A stretch of 64,000 bases of DNA from Nocardioides salarius (lineage in GTDB: Bacteria; Actinomycetota; Actinomycetes; Propionibacteriales; Nocardioidaceae): contig NZ_JAFBBZ010000001.1 in assembly GCF_016907435.1 (NCBI RefSeq), forward strand, positions 3,410,001 to 3,474,000, written 5' to 3'. The notes beneath the pieces are model-generated. The model searched no databases. It was not told where the DNA came from and saw only the letters and a list, made by a program, of their open reading frames with translations. The translations under genes were made by a program, and so were the position numbers. This document shows, in pieces, positions 18,315-26,135 of this stretch; position 1 is the stretch's first letter; each line of letters opens with the position of its first letter.

Positions 18315-19692
18315 GCTCGGCCAGCCGGGCCAGCGCGGCCGGGAAGACCTCGGCGGGCGGGGTGACCAGCCCGGCTCCGACCTGGCCGGTGCCGGCGACC
18401 CTGCCGGCCATGCCGGTGTTGATCTGCGGCAGCACCCCGGTGCGGCAGACCCGGGTGACGTCGATGCCGGTCGGGGTGCCCTGGAAGTCGAGCACCGGCA
18501 CCGCCCAGCGGGTGTGCTCGGCCAGGGTGATCTCGTGCATCCGGCGGGTGGTGGCCAGGGCGTCGGGCACGCTGCCGCCCACCAGGCGCACGATCGCGGG
18601 GGCGGTGGCCATCGCGAAGCCGCCGATGCCGGCGGTCTCGGTGATGGCCGAGTCGCCGATGTCGGGGTTGGCGTCGTCGGGGCCGTAGTCGCCGAGGAAG
18701 AGCCCGTCGGCGACCTGGGCCGGGCCGGTGAACCACTCGTCGCCGGTGCCGGCGACCTGGATGCCGAAGTCGGTGCCGTTGCGCGCCATCGCCACGACCA
18801 TGGCCGACCCCTCGGTGCCGCGGGCGGCGTCGAGGGCCAGCTTGCAGGCGGGCATGGCCAGGTTGAGGAAGAAGTGGTCGTTGCCGCCGACGAAGCGCAG
18901 CACGTCGGCGACGTCGGCGGCGCTGCTGCCGCGCTCGACGCCGGCCACCAGCGCCGGGGCCAGGTCGCGCAGCAGCATCAGGGTGCCGGCGCGGTTGCGG
19001 TTGTGCGCCTCGTCGCCCATCTGCAGCATCTGGGTCAGCACCCCGGTGACGTCGACCGGGCCCTGCTCGTCGCGCACCGCGCGCACCGCGCCCTGCAGCA
19101 GCGGGCCCAGCACGTCGCCCATCCAGCGCAGCCGGGCCAGCACCTCGGGGGAGTAGGCGCCGTAGCGCAGCACCTTGCCGAGTCCCTCGTTGAGGGTGCA
19201 GTGGGTGCGCCGGCCGGTCGCGGGGTCCTCGAGCACGAACATCCACATGCTCGGGGCGACCACGCCGGCCATCGGTCCGACGGCGTCGTTGTGGTGGCAG
19301 GGCTCCATCGTCGCCGCGCCCGACTCGAAGAGCGCGGGGGCGTCGTCGGGGTGCTCGACCAGCCCCTCGAGCACGGCCGCGCCCATCAGCGCTCCGCGCA
19401 TCGGCCCGGAGGCCCGCTCCCAGGTCAGCGGCGGCCCGGCGTGCAGGAACCGGCCGCGCTCGAGCCCGAGCGCCTCGGCGGCCGGCAGCACGTCGACCAG
19501 CACCGCGGTGGTGTCGATGACGGCCTGCACGGCGCGGGCATCGGCCTGGGCGCGCAGCGGGTCGAGCGCCAGCGTGGCCAGGTCGGTCTCGGTGCCGGGC
19601 ATCGGGGGCCGCCAGTCGACCCGGTGCACCCCGACGGCCTGGGCCTCGATGGCGTCGCCGAGCAGGCCGACCCCGACGGTGACGACCCTCAT
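18286..19692 (-). CDS. DUF1116 protein, oxamate carbamoyltransferase AllG/YlbE-like
   Basis: A 468-residue DUF1116 protein. Family segments are visible: MEPCHHNDAVGPMAGV, HCTLNEGLGKVLRYGAY, GDEAHNRN, GGNDHFFLNLAMPACK, NGTDFGIQVAG and GMAGRVAGTGQVGAG. The E. coli homologue YlbE acts with FdrA and YlbF as oxamate carbamoyltransferase (AllFGH), converting oxalurate and phosphate to oxamate and carbamoyl phosphate. Its ATG overlaps the FdrA stop (ATGA), the last step of a three-gene coupled operon. As no allantoin-degradation gene is present here, a different N-carbamoyl amide acid, such as ureidomalonate, is inferred as substrate. Confidence 0.88.
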   Translation of the reverse strand: MRVVTVGVGLLGDAIEAQAVGVHRVDWRPPMPGTETDLATLALDPLRAQADARAVQAVIDTTAVLVDVLPAAEALGLERGRFLHAGPPLTWERASGPMRGALMGAAVLEGLVEHPDDAPALFESGAATMEPCHHNDAVGPMAGVVAPSMWMFVLEDPATGRRTHCTLNEGLGKVLRYGAYSPEVLARLRWMGDVLGPLLQGAVRAVRDEQGPVDVTGVLTQMLQMGDEAHNRNRAGTLMLLRDLAPALVAGVERGSSAADVADVLRFVGGNDHFFLNLAMPACKLALDAARGTEGSAMVVAMARNGTDFGIQVAGTGDEWFTGPAQVADGLFLGDYGPDDANPDIGDSAITETAGIGGFAMATAPAIVRLVGGSVPDALATTRRMHEITLAEHTRWAVPVLDFQGTPTGIDVTRVCRTGVLPQINTGMAGRVAGTGQVGAGLVTPPAEVFPAALARLAELSRAREGRG

Positions 19693-21095
19693 CGTGCTCC
19701 TCCAGTGAGCAGCGACAGCGCGCGTCGTGTCGCGCCTGCGTTGGACAGGTGCACCTCGGCGACCTCGGCGAGCGCGGCCCGCTGTGCCAGGAGGTCCTGC
19801 GGGTCGGCCAGGGTGCCGACCAGGGTCACCACGACCGGTCGGGCGGCGCCGGCCAGCACGCGCACCAGGGCGGAGGCGGGGTCGGGCTCGGCGCCGTGGC
19901 CCAGCACCACGTCGAGGAGCACCACGCCGGTGCGCGGGTGGTCGAGCGCGTGCGCGAGCTGCTCCAGGCGCAGGGCCGGGTCGATCATCGGGTGCGCCCG
20001 GCCCCGGGTCAGCGCGTCGTCGCCGTAGTCGACCACCTCGTGGGGCACCCCGGCCGCGCGGGCCAGCAGCTGCGCCTCCTGGGCCAGGGTGCCGCCGACG
20101 AAGAGCCCGCGCAGCAGCTCACCCCGGGTCTCGCGCAGCACCCGCCCCGCGACCGGCCACGTGGGCACCGGCACCCCCAGGTCGGCCAGCACCTGCTCGG
20201 CGACGGCGGTCAGGTCGGGGCGCCCGGGGCCCAGCAGCGCCGTGGTGACCGGGGTGCCCAACGTGTCGACGTACGACGCCAGGGCGCTCGCGACGTCGTC
20301 GTCGGGCGGCTTCGAGACCAGCACCACGCGGTCGACGCGCGGGTCGGCGTCGAGCCGGCGCAGCGCCTCGCGGGTGGCCAGCCCGCCCACCGCCGACCCG
20401 AGGTCGCGGCCACCGACGCCGAGCGCCCACGAGACGCCGACGCCGGCGTGGTCGAGGAGGGCGAGCAGCTGCTGGCAGCCGGTGCCCGAGGCGGCCACGA
20501 TGCCGACCCGGCCCGGCCGGGTGACGTTGGCGAAGCCGAGGCCGACCCCGTCGAGCAGGGCGGTGCCGCAGTCGGGGCCCATCACCAGCAGGCCCCGCTC
20601 GGCCGCCGCCCGCTTGAGGGCGACCTCGTGCTCGAGCGGCACGTTGTCGCTGAAGATCATCACGTCGTGCCCGGCGGCGATCGCGTCGGCGGCCTCGACG
20701 ACGGCTGACGCGCCCGGCACCGAGACGAGCACGGGGTCGTCGGGGTGCGCCTCGCGCAGGGCCGTGGCGGTGGTGCGCGGGGGTGCGGCCTGACCGGCGG
20801 CGGCCGGCCGCGTGGTGCGCAGCGCGAGGAGCGCGGCGTCGACCCCGGCCACCGCCGCCGCCAGCGTCGCCGGGTCGGGGTCGGCGAGGCGCAGCGCGAC
20901 GACCATGTCGTTGGGCCCGGCGTGGGGCAGCTCGAAGCCCATCTCGGTGAGCACCTCGAGGTTGAGCGGGGTGGCCATCGCGACCTGGGCGGCCGTGACC
21001 CCCGGCAGCGCGGCCACCGTGCGGCTGACCTGCAGCAGGGCGACGGAGTCGGCGTAGGCGCTGCGCACCTCGACGTGCTGGACGAGGTGGCTCAC
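19689..21095 (-). CDS. fdrA: FdrA-like acyl-CoA synthetase-fold protein (AllF-like)
   Basis: A 468-residue FdrA homologue with the succinyl-CoA-synthetase-like fold. It has an N-terminal domain (~1-95), a CoA-binding-like Rossmann domain with LVMGPDCGTALLDGVGLGFANV and GIVAASGTGCQQL (~175-225), and a ligase domain with GLFVGGTLAQEAQLL and LLDVVLGHGAEPDP. In E. coli FdrA belongs to the oxamate carbamoyltransferase complex. The GTG start follows AGGAG by seven bases. It overlaps the upstream DUF2877 stop (GTGA) and the downstream DUF1116 start (ATGA), so the three products are probably made in equal amounts. Confidence 0.9.
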   Translation of the reverse strand: MSHLVQHVEVRSAYADSVALLQVSRTVAALPGVTAAQVAMATPLNLEVLTEMGFELPHAGPNDMVVALRLADPDPATLAAAVAGVDAALLALRTTRPAAAGQAAPPRTTATALREAHPDDPVLVSVPGASAVVEAADAIAAGHDVMIFSDNVPLEHEVALKRAAAERGLLVMGPDCGTALLDGVGLGFANVTRPGRVGIVAASGTGCQQLLALLDHAGVGVSWALGVGGRDLGSAVGGLATREALRRLDADPRVDRVVLVSKPPDDDVASALASYVDTLGTPVTTALLGPGRPDLTAVAEQVLADLGVPVPTWPVAGRVLRETRGELLRGLFVGGTLAQEAQLLARAAGVPHEVVDYGDDALTRGRAHPMIDPALRLEQLAHALDHPRTGVVLLDVVLGHGAEPDPASALVRVLAGAARPVVVTLVGTLADPQDLLAQRAALAEVAEVHLSNAGATRRALSLLTGGAR

Positions 21096-21820
21096 GCGGC
21101 GGCTCCTGGGAGGTGGGGGACGCGGAGGGGCCGCCGCCCGAGCGCGCAGCGGGCACCGAGCAGGAGCGCGGCACCGGAGGTGTGGCCGACCGCGGTGAGG
21201 GCCGCGGCCCGCGCCGGCTCGTGGGGCCCGCCCCGGGCGGCCAGCCAGGCGCCCAGCTCGGGCAGGGTCTCGCCGAGCAGGGCGGCCTCGAGCAGCGTCG
21301 CGGAGAGCAGGGTCGTGCGGTGCAGGTGGGCGCGCACGAGGGCGTCGGTGCGCGGGGTCGGCGTGCCGGTGGCCCGGTGCGCGGCCAGCCAGCCGCACAG
21401 CAGGTCGTCGCCCTCGGGGGTCAGCCCGGCGCCGCGGCCGACGAGGGCGGCCACGTCGGGCGGGTCCGGCTCGGGGCCGCCACCGCCGAGGGTGGGCACG
21501 TTGGGCACGCTGGGGTCGTGCAGGCGACCGACGGCGACCGGTCGGCCGTCGAGCAGCAGCCGGCCCGCGCGCACCCGCACGTCGTCGAGGGCGAGGCCAC
21601 CGAGCACGCCGGGGCCGAGCACGAGCGCGTTCGGCGGTCGCGACGCCGCGGGGTCGACGAGCCCGAGCGCCCAGCCGTCGAGGTCGACGTACGCCGCCAG
21701 GCGGGCGCGGTGCAGCAGTCGCAGCCCGTCGCCGGGCGGGGTGTCGGGGGAGGAGCGCACCCGGTCGAGCACGCGCGGCGCCGCGCTCACAGGGACGGTG
21801 TGGCGGGGGCTCACGACCAT
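21092..21820 (-). CDS. DUF2877 protein (AllH/YlbF-like)
   Basis: A 242-residue DUF2877 protein, first gene of the carbamoyltransferase-like operon. The diagnostic GAGLTPEGDDLLCGWLAAHR is at about two thirds of the length, followed by a helical Ala/Leu-rich end with a GHTSGAALLLG motif. The chosen ATG (21820) lacks a clear ribosome site; the frame continues 16 codons upstream into the pucR control region. It is transcribed divergently from pucR with 95 bp between starts, so the regulator probably acts on both sides. Confidence 0.82.
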   Translation of the reverse strand: MVVSPRHTVPVSAAPRVLDRVRSSPDTPPGDGLRLLHRARLAAYVDLDGWALGLVDPAASRPPNALVLGPGVLGGLALDDVRVRAGRLLLDGRPVAVGRLHDPSVPNVPTLGGGGPEPDPPDVAALVGRGAGLTPEGDDLLCGWLAAHRATGTPTPRTDALVRAHLHRTTLLSATLLEAALLGETLPELGAWLAARGGPHEPARAAALTAVGHTSGAALLLGARCALGRRPLRVPHLPGAAA

Positions 21821-21856
21821 CGACGGTAGTGGTCGGGCTACGGTGCCTCCCATGTG

Positions 21857-21900
21857 AGGTTGTGCCAACGACGCGCACGGCTGGCCTCAGATTGTGCCAA
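21857..21900. promoter_or_regulatory. Two TTG-N3-CAA direct repeats, candidate PucR operator
   Basis: The 12-mers AGGTTGTGCCAA (21857-21868) and AGATTGTGCCAA (21889-21900) differ at one base and start 32 bp apart, about three helical turns. Each contains the small palindrome TTG-TGC-CAA. They fill the gap between divergent pucR and the DUF2877 operon, ending 15 bp before the pucR ATG. The Bacillus PucR box also contains a TTGG core, but binding here is inferred. Confidence 0.5.
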
Positions 21901-21915
21901 GTGGCGGGAGACTGC

Positions 21916-23187
21916 ATGGAGCCGGACGTCTCGACCGGTGCGCTGGCGCGCATCGACAGGCTGCACCGCGGGCTGACGCGGCTGGTGCTCGAGGGCGGCG
22001 ACCTCGACGCGGTCGCGGGCGAGGTCGCGCGGGTGCTCGAGGTGGGTGTGCTGATCACCTCGACCGACGGTCGGGAGCGGGCCGCCGCGCTGCCCGCCTC
22101 GCTGCGCGCGTCGCTGGCCGAGGTCGACCTGCTGACGACCAGCGGGCGGGTGCGCGTGGAGCGGCTGGAGGGTCGTGCGGGCCCGGCGACCCGGGTCGGC
22201 GCCGGCGAGGCTCGCGGGGTGCGGGTCGTCGCGGGCGAGCACGACCTGGCCCGGCTGGTCGCGGTGCGCGCGCAGGGCCCGGTCGGCGACGACGACCTGG
22301 CGCTGCTCGAGCGGGCGGCCGACCTGACGGCGCTGGTGCTCACGCGGCAGGACGCGGTCGCCGAGGTCGAGCACAAGTACGCCGGCGACTTCCTGCGCGA
22401 CGTCTTCCTCGGCCGCGCCGGCGACGACGGGTTCGTGGCCGACCACGCGGCCTCGCTGGGCTGGCGGCTCGAGGGGCCGACCGTGGTGCTGGTGGCCGAG
22501 ATCGACCCCGCTCCCGGTCCCGACGCCGTGGCCGACCGGGTGGAGTGGCGCCGCTGGCAGGAGCGCTTCGCCGCCGCCTGGCGGCAGGTGCTGCGCGGTG
22601 TCGACGCCCGCATCCCCGTCGTGGACCTGTCCCACGAGGTCGTGGTGCTGGTGCCGCTCGACGCAGGTGCGACGAGCGACCTGCTGCCGGGCGAGGACGT
22701 CGTGCGCCGCGTGGTCGCCGCGGTCGCCGGCGACAAGGGTGGCGGCCGGCGGCCGTTCTCGGCGGGGGTCAGCCGCCCTGCCCCCGGGCTCGCCGAGCTG
22801 CCGGCGGCGTACGCGCAGGCCCGGCGGGCGGTCGACGTGGGGCGACGGGTGCGCGGCGGTGGCTCGACCACGTTCTTCGACCAGCTCGGCCTGCACCGGC
22901 TGATCGCGATGGTCCCCGACACCGCCGAGCTGCGCGCCTTCGCCGACGACGTGCTGGGGCCGCTGGCCCGCGACACCACCGAGGCGCTCGACCTGCGCGA
23001 GACCCTGCAGGTGCTGCTCGACACGAACTTCAACGTCGCCGAGGCCGCCCGCACCCAGTTCTTCCACTACAACACGATGCGCTACCGCGTCACCAAGCTC
23101 GAGCGCCTCCTCGGCCCTCTCTCCAGCGACCCCCACCTGCGCCTCGACGTCGCCGTCGCGCTGCGCGTGCTCGACGTCGCCGGCTGA
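21916..23187 (+). CDS. PucR-family transcriptional regulator
   Basis: A 423-residue activator/repressor of the PucR/CdaR family. A short, variable sensory region (~1-150) precedes a GGDEF-like CdaR domain (~165-300). The C-terminal PucR helix-turn-helix is clear (LRETLQVLLDTNFNVAEAA ... HYNTMRYRVTKLERLLG). The classical PucR N-terminal domain is not recognisable. The ATG has GGGAG six bases upstream. The family controls purine, allantoin and related nitrogen catabolism, which suits its place at the head of this island. Confidence 0.88.
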   Translation: MEPDVSTGALARIDRLHRGLTRLVLEGGDLDAVAGEVARVLEVGVLITSTDGRERAAALPASLRASLAEVDLLTTSGRVRVERLEGRAGPATRVGAGEARGVRVVAGEHDLARLVAVRAQGPVGDDDLALLERAADLTALVLTRQDAVAEVEHKYAGDFLRDVFLGRAGDDGFVADHAASLGWRLEGPTVVLVAEIDPAPGPDAVADRVEWRRWQERFAAAWRQVLRGVDARIPVVDLSHEVVVLVPLDAGATSDLLPGEDVVRRVVAAVAGDKGGGRRPFSAGVSRPAPGLAELPAAYAQARRAVDVGRRVRGGGSTTFFDQLGLHRLIAMVPDTAELRAFADDVLGPLARDTTEALDLRETLQVLLDTNFNVAEAARTQFFHYNTMRYRVTKLERLLGPLSSDPHLRLDVAVALRVLDVAG

Positions 23188-23254
23188 CGGCCGAGCAGTC
23201 ACTTTCGCACCATCGACCAGTCACCGGCCAGGCGGTGGATCGGGGCGCGGCCGA

Positions 23255-23908
23255 TCACGGCAGGAGCGCTGGCGTCCAGGGGTGCTGGGGCAGGGTCCGG
23301 CCCAGCGACTCGAGGAGCCAGGAGCGCCGTCGGTCGTCGAGGTGGGGCAGGGTGTTCCGGAAGTCCAGGTCGTCCTTGGCGCGCAGCCCCCGGGCCTTGT
23401 AGAGCAGCTGGATCTCGGGTTGCAGGTAGCGGACTCCGTCGCGCTCCCACAGGGCCTCGGACATCGGCATCCGGATCGACTCGTCGCGCTTGTAGACCCA
23501 CTCCTGCGCGCTCCCCGGCGACAGCAGGATGTCGTACTCCCAGGGTTCGGTCGCCGAGCGCCTCGTCCAGACCTGGCCGCAGCCGGCTGGCAGTACGTCG
23601 TCGGCAGCAGCGGTGGGCGACTCGTGCGGGACCAGGGGGCTCAAGGCGCCACTGGCTGCCGCCCAGACGTCCAGGCGCCCGGCCAGGTGTCGTCTCAGGA
23701 TCGGCAGGTCGTCGCGCAGGATGCTCGCGTCGGTGTCTGCATGCCCGCGGCTCACGTGGGTGAAGGCTTCGAGGGCCCAGCCACCGGCGATCCACCACAC
23801 GCCGGGGTAGCCGTCGAGCAGGTCACGGAGGTCGTCCGGGGTCCGCGGAGCCCATGGGCCGTACAGCCTCGTGAGCTCGTCCTCGTGCAAGTCGTCGACT
23901 CCGCCCAC
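23255..23908 (-). CDS. ANT(2'')-like nucleotidyltransferase-fold protein
   Basis: A 217-residue protein resembling the aminoglycoside 2''-adenylyltransferase-like branch of the nucleotidyltransferase superfamily. It has WIAGGWALEAF (~39-49), the acidic HADTDASILRDD (~56-67) and the C-terminal LQPEIQLLYKARG with DDLDFRN. The acidic residues expected for metal binding are present. Most members have no proven activity, so resistance should not be assumed. A GTG at 23908 is preferred; a TTG three codons earlier is possible. It lies in the accessory segment next to the HNH gene and may be an acquired gene. Confidence 0.72.
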   Translation of the reverse strand: MGGVDDLHEDELTRLYGPWAPRTPDDLRDLLDGYPGVWWIAGGWALEAFTHVSRGHADTDASILRDDLPILRRHLAGRLDVWAAASGALSPLVPHESPTAAADDVLPAGCGQVWTRRSATEPWEYDILLSPGSAQEWVYKRDESIRMPMSEALWERDGVRYLQPEIQLLYKARGLRAKDDLDFRNTLPHLDDRRRSWLLESLGRTLPQHPWTPALLP

Positions 23909-23964
23909 GCGGACCAACCTACTGTCGCCACGGACGAGAACCCGGCCTCAACGCCGCCGGAAAA

Positions 23965-24046
23965 GATCCAAAAAGGTTCCGGTCGAGCTTGTGGAGAATC
24001 CCCTCTGACCTGCTGTTCTGTCGGTGGGCCCTGGGAGACTTCTCTC
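23965..24046 (+). promoter_or_regulatory. Conserved leader of DUF222-HNH copy 2
   Basis: AT-richer leader sharing ordered blocks (TGTGGA, TGACCTG, TGTCGGTGG, CTCATG) with the leader of the inverted copy at 3526-3600, up to the start codon. It probably holds the promoter and ribosome site; the elements themselves are not individually assignable. Confidence 0.5.
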
Positions 24047-25321
24047 ATGGCCACCACCGCGGCGCACCCCATCAACGGGGCGCTCGCGCGCATGCACTCG
24101 CTGCTCGACGAGCTCGCCGAGGTGTCGACCTGGTCGATGAGCCAGGCAGCGACGGCGGAGGCGTTGGTCGACTTATCGCAGCTCGAGGCGCGGGTGGTCG
24201 AGCTGAAGTCGCGGACCCTCGCCCACGCCGAGACGGTGGCGGTGGCGGAGACGAATGCGTCGCCGTCGGTGGCGGTGTGGCACTCCAACGCGACGCGGTC
24301 GACGAAGCGGGAGTCGTTCCGCCAGGTGCGCCTGGCTGAGGGGCTCGTCCGCTACGACGTGGTGCGGGAAGCGCTCGGTCGTGGCGATGTCATCGCGGAG
24401 CAGGCGTCGGTGATCTGCACGGCGCTCGATGAGCTGCCCGACGACCTGGACGCCGGTGTGTTGGAGCAGGCAACCAAGGCGCTGGTCGCGTACGCGGAGG
24501 TCCACGACGCCAAGGCGCTGCGGGTGCTGGGTCGACGCATCCTCGAAGTCGTGGCACCCGAGGTCGCGGAGGCATGGGAGGCCGAACAGCTCGAGCGCGA
24601 GGAGCGCGAGGCGGAGAAGTCGGCGGTGTTCCGGATGCGCGAGGACGGCCACGGCCGGATCAAGGGCTCGTTCACGGTGCCGCTACTGGCCGGCCAGATG
24701 CTGGAGCGGGCCCTGCTCGCCTTCGCCGCCCCCAAGCACCAGATCGCCAACCGCGCCACCGATGAAGGCGAGCACGAAGAGCAGAACGAGGCTCCGGTGC
24801 CGGTACGCCGCCCCACAGCGCAGCGGCTCGGTGCCGCGTTCGTCGAGCTCATCGAAAGGCTCGACCCCAAGGAACTACCCAAGGCAGGTGGCGTGAACGC
24901 CACCGTCGTGGTGACCATGACCCTCGACTCCCTCAAGGACGGCCTGGCGGCCGCCACCCTCGACACCGGTGACCGGATCAGCGCCGCCACCGCGAGGCGG
25001 CTGGCCTGCGAGGCCGGCGTCGTGCCCGTGGTGCTGGGAGGCAAGAGTCAGCCGCTCGACGTGGGCCGTGCGAAGCGGTACTTCACCCCGGCCCAGCGGG
25101 TCGCGATGGGCGTTCGTGACGGTGGTTGCACCGCTCGGGGCTGTGACGCCCCGCCGGCGATGTGCCACGCCCACCACGACGACCCGTGGTCGTGCCACGG
25201 ACACACCGACCTGGCTCGGGGGCGCTTGTTGTGTCCCTTCCACCACCGCCGAATTCATGATCCGGAGTACGAGAGCGACGTCGGTGGCGACAACCAGGTC
25301 ACTTTCCACCGGCGGACGTAG
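24047..25321 (+). CDS. DUF222/HNH endonuclease-domain protein, copy 2
   Basis: A 424-residue paralogue of the gene at 2263-3525, in opposite orientation. The DUF222 region (~1-300) is highly similar. The HNH core (CHAHHDDPWSCHGHTDL, CPFHHRRIH) is intact, with paired Cys in GGCTARGCDAPP. A short acidic insert (EGEHEEQNE, ~243-251) distinguishes it. The stop codon is followed within 25 bp by the dispersed-repeat array. The pair is about 20.5 kb apart and could recombine to invert the DNA between them. Confidence 0.9.
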   Translation: MATTAAHPINGALARMHSLLDELAEVSTWSMSQAATAEALVDLSQLEARVVELKSRTLAHAETVAVAETNASPSVAVWHSNATRSTKRESFRQVRLAEGLVRYDVVREALGRGDVIAEQASVICTALDELPDDLDAGVLEQATKALVAYAEVHDAKALRVLGRRILEVVAPEVAEAWEAEQLEREEREAEKSAVFRMREDGHGRIKGSFTVPLLAGQMLERALLAFAAPKHQIANRATDEGEHEEQNEAPVPVRRPTAQRLGAAFVELIERLDPKELPKAGGVNATVVVTMTLDSLKDGLAAATLDTGDRISAATARRLACEAGVVPVVLGGKSQPLDVGRAKRYFTPAQRVAMGVRDGGCTARGCDAPPAMCHAHHDDPWSCHGHTDLARGRLLCPFHHRRIHDPEYESDVGGDNQVTFHRRT

Positions 25322-25344
25322 GAGAGGTCTGCTCGGTTCTTGCG

Positions 25345-25972
25345 GGGTCTCGGCGTCGCTCGTCGCTGGCGCTCCTCCCTGCTCGACCAACGGTGCTGCC
25401 GCGCGTCCGTTGGTTGAGGAGGTTGCGCAGCAACCGTCTCGAAACCCGGTGAGCCCACGGCCTGCGACGAGCGGGCACCTCACGGGGTCTCGGCGTCGCT
25501 CGTCGCTGGCGCTCCTCCCTGCTCGACCAACGGCGTCGTTGGTTGAGGAGGTTGCGCAGCAACCATCTCGAAACCCGGTGAGCCCATGGCGTACGGCGAG
25601 TGGGCACCTCACCGGGTCTCGGCGTCGCTCGTCGCTGGCGCTCCTCTCTGCTCGACCAACGGTGCTGCGGCGCGTCCGTTGGTTGAGCAGCGAGGGCCGA
25701 AGGCTCGAGCGACGCCGAAACCGGGTGAGTCCATGGCGTACGGCGGGTGGTCGCGGTGGGCGGGCAGCTCATGGGGTCTCGGCGTCGCTCGTCGCTGGCG
25801 CTCCTCCCTGCTCGACCAACGGTGCTGCCGCGCGTCCGTTGGTTGAGGAGGTTGCGCAGCAACCGTCTCGAAACCCCCGCGACTCGACGGCCTGCGACGA
25901 GCGGGCAGCTCACGGGGTCTCGGCGTCGCTCGTCGCTGGCGCTCCTCCCTGCTCGACCAACGGCGCTGACGC
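25345..25972. repeat. Five-copy array of imperfect-palindrome repeats
   Basis: Five units begin GGGTCTCGGCGTCGCTCGTC: 25345-25447, 25484-25576, 25614-25722, 25773-25876 and a truncated one at 25914-25972. Each complete unit has a left arm ending GCTCGACCAACGG and a right arm beginning CGTTGGTTGAG and ending GAAACC, roughly complementary, so a unit can fold into a long imperfect hairpin. Unit 3 has a different right arm. Spacers are also similar (GTGAG ... CCTCAC). No protein is encoded: frames across it are repeat translations. It fills the 814 bp between the HNH gene and the permease. Similar arms occur between genes in many actinobacteria, as I recall. Confidence 0.85.
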
Positions 25973-26135
25973 GCGCCGTTGCTGCTGGCCGACAGCGGCT
26001 CGGCACGCCCGTGTGCCAGCGATTGCCGTCCATCGGGGGCCGCCTTCGGCGAGACTTGCCGACGAGACCGGCGGTGAGGTCTCACTAGGTTGAGGTCCCT
26101 CGTAGCGGGCGGGCCAGAGGAACAGAGGTGACGTG

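Noticed and set aside
23255..23908. Aminoglycoside resistance gene
   Set aside because: The family resemblance is real, but most such chromosomal proteins have no demonstrated drug activity, so only the fold is claimed.
25321..26135. CRISPR-like array or protein-coding genes in the repeat region
   Set aside because: Repeats are 90-110 bp, themselves palindromic and imperfect, with related spacers and no cas genes. The open frames are repeat translations without ribosome sites.
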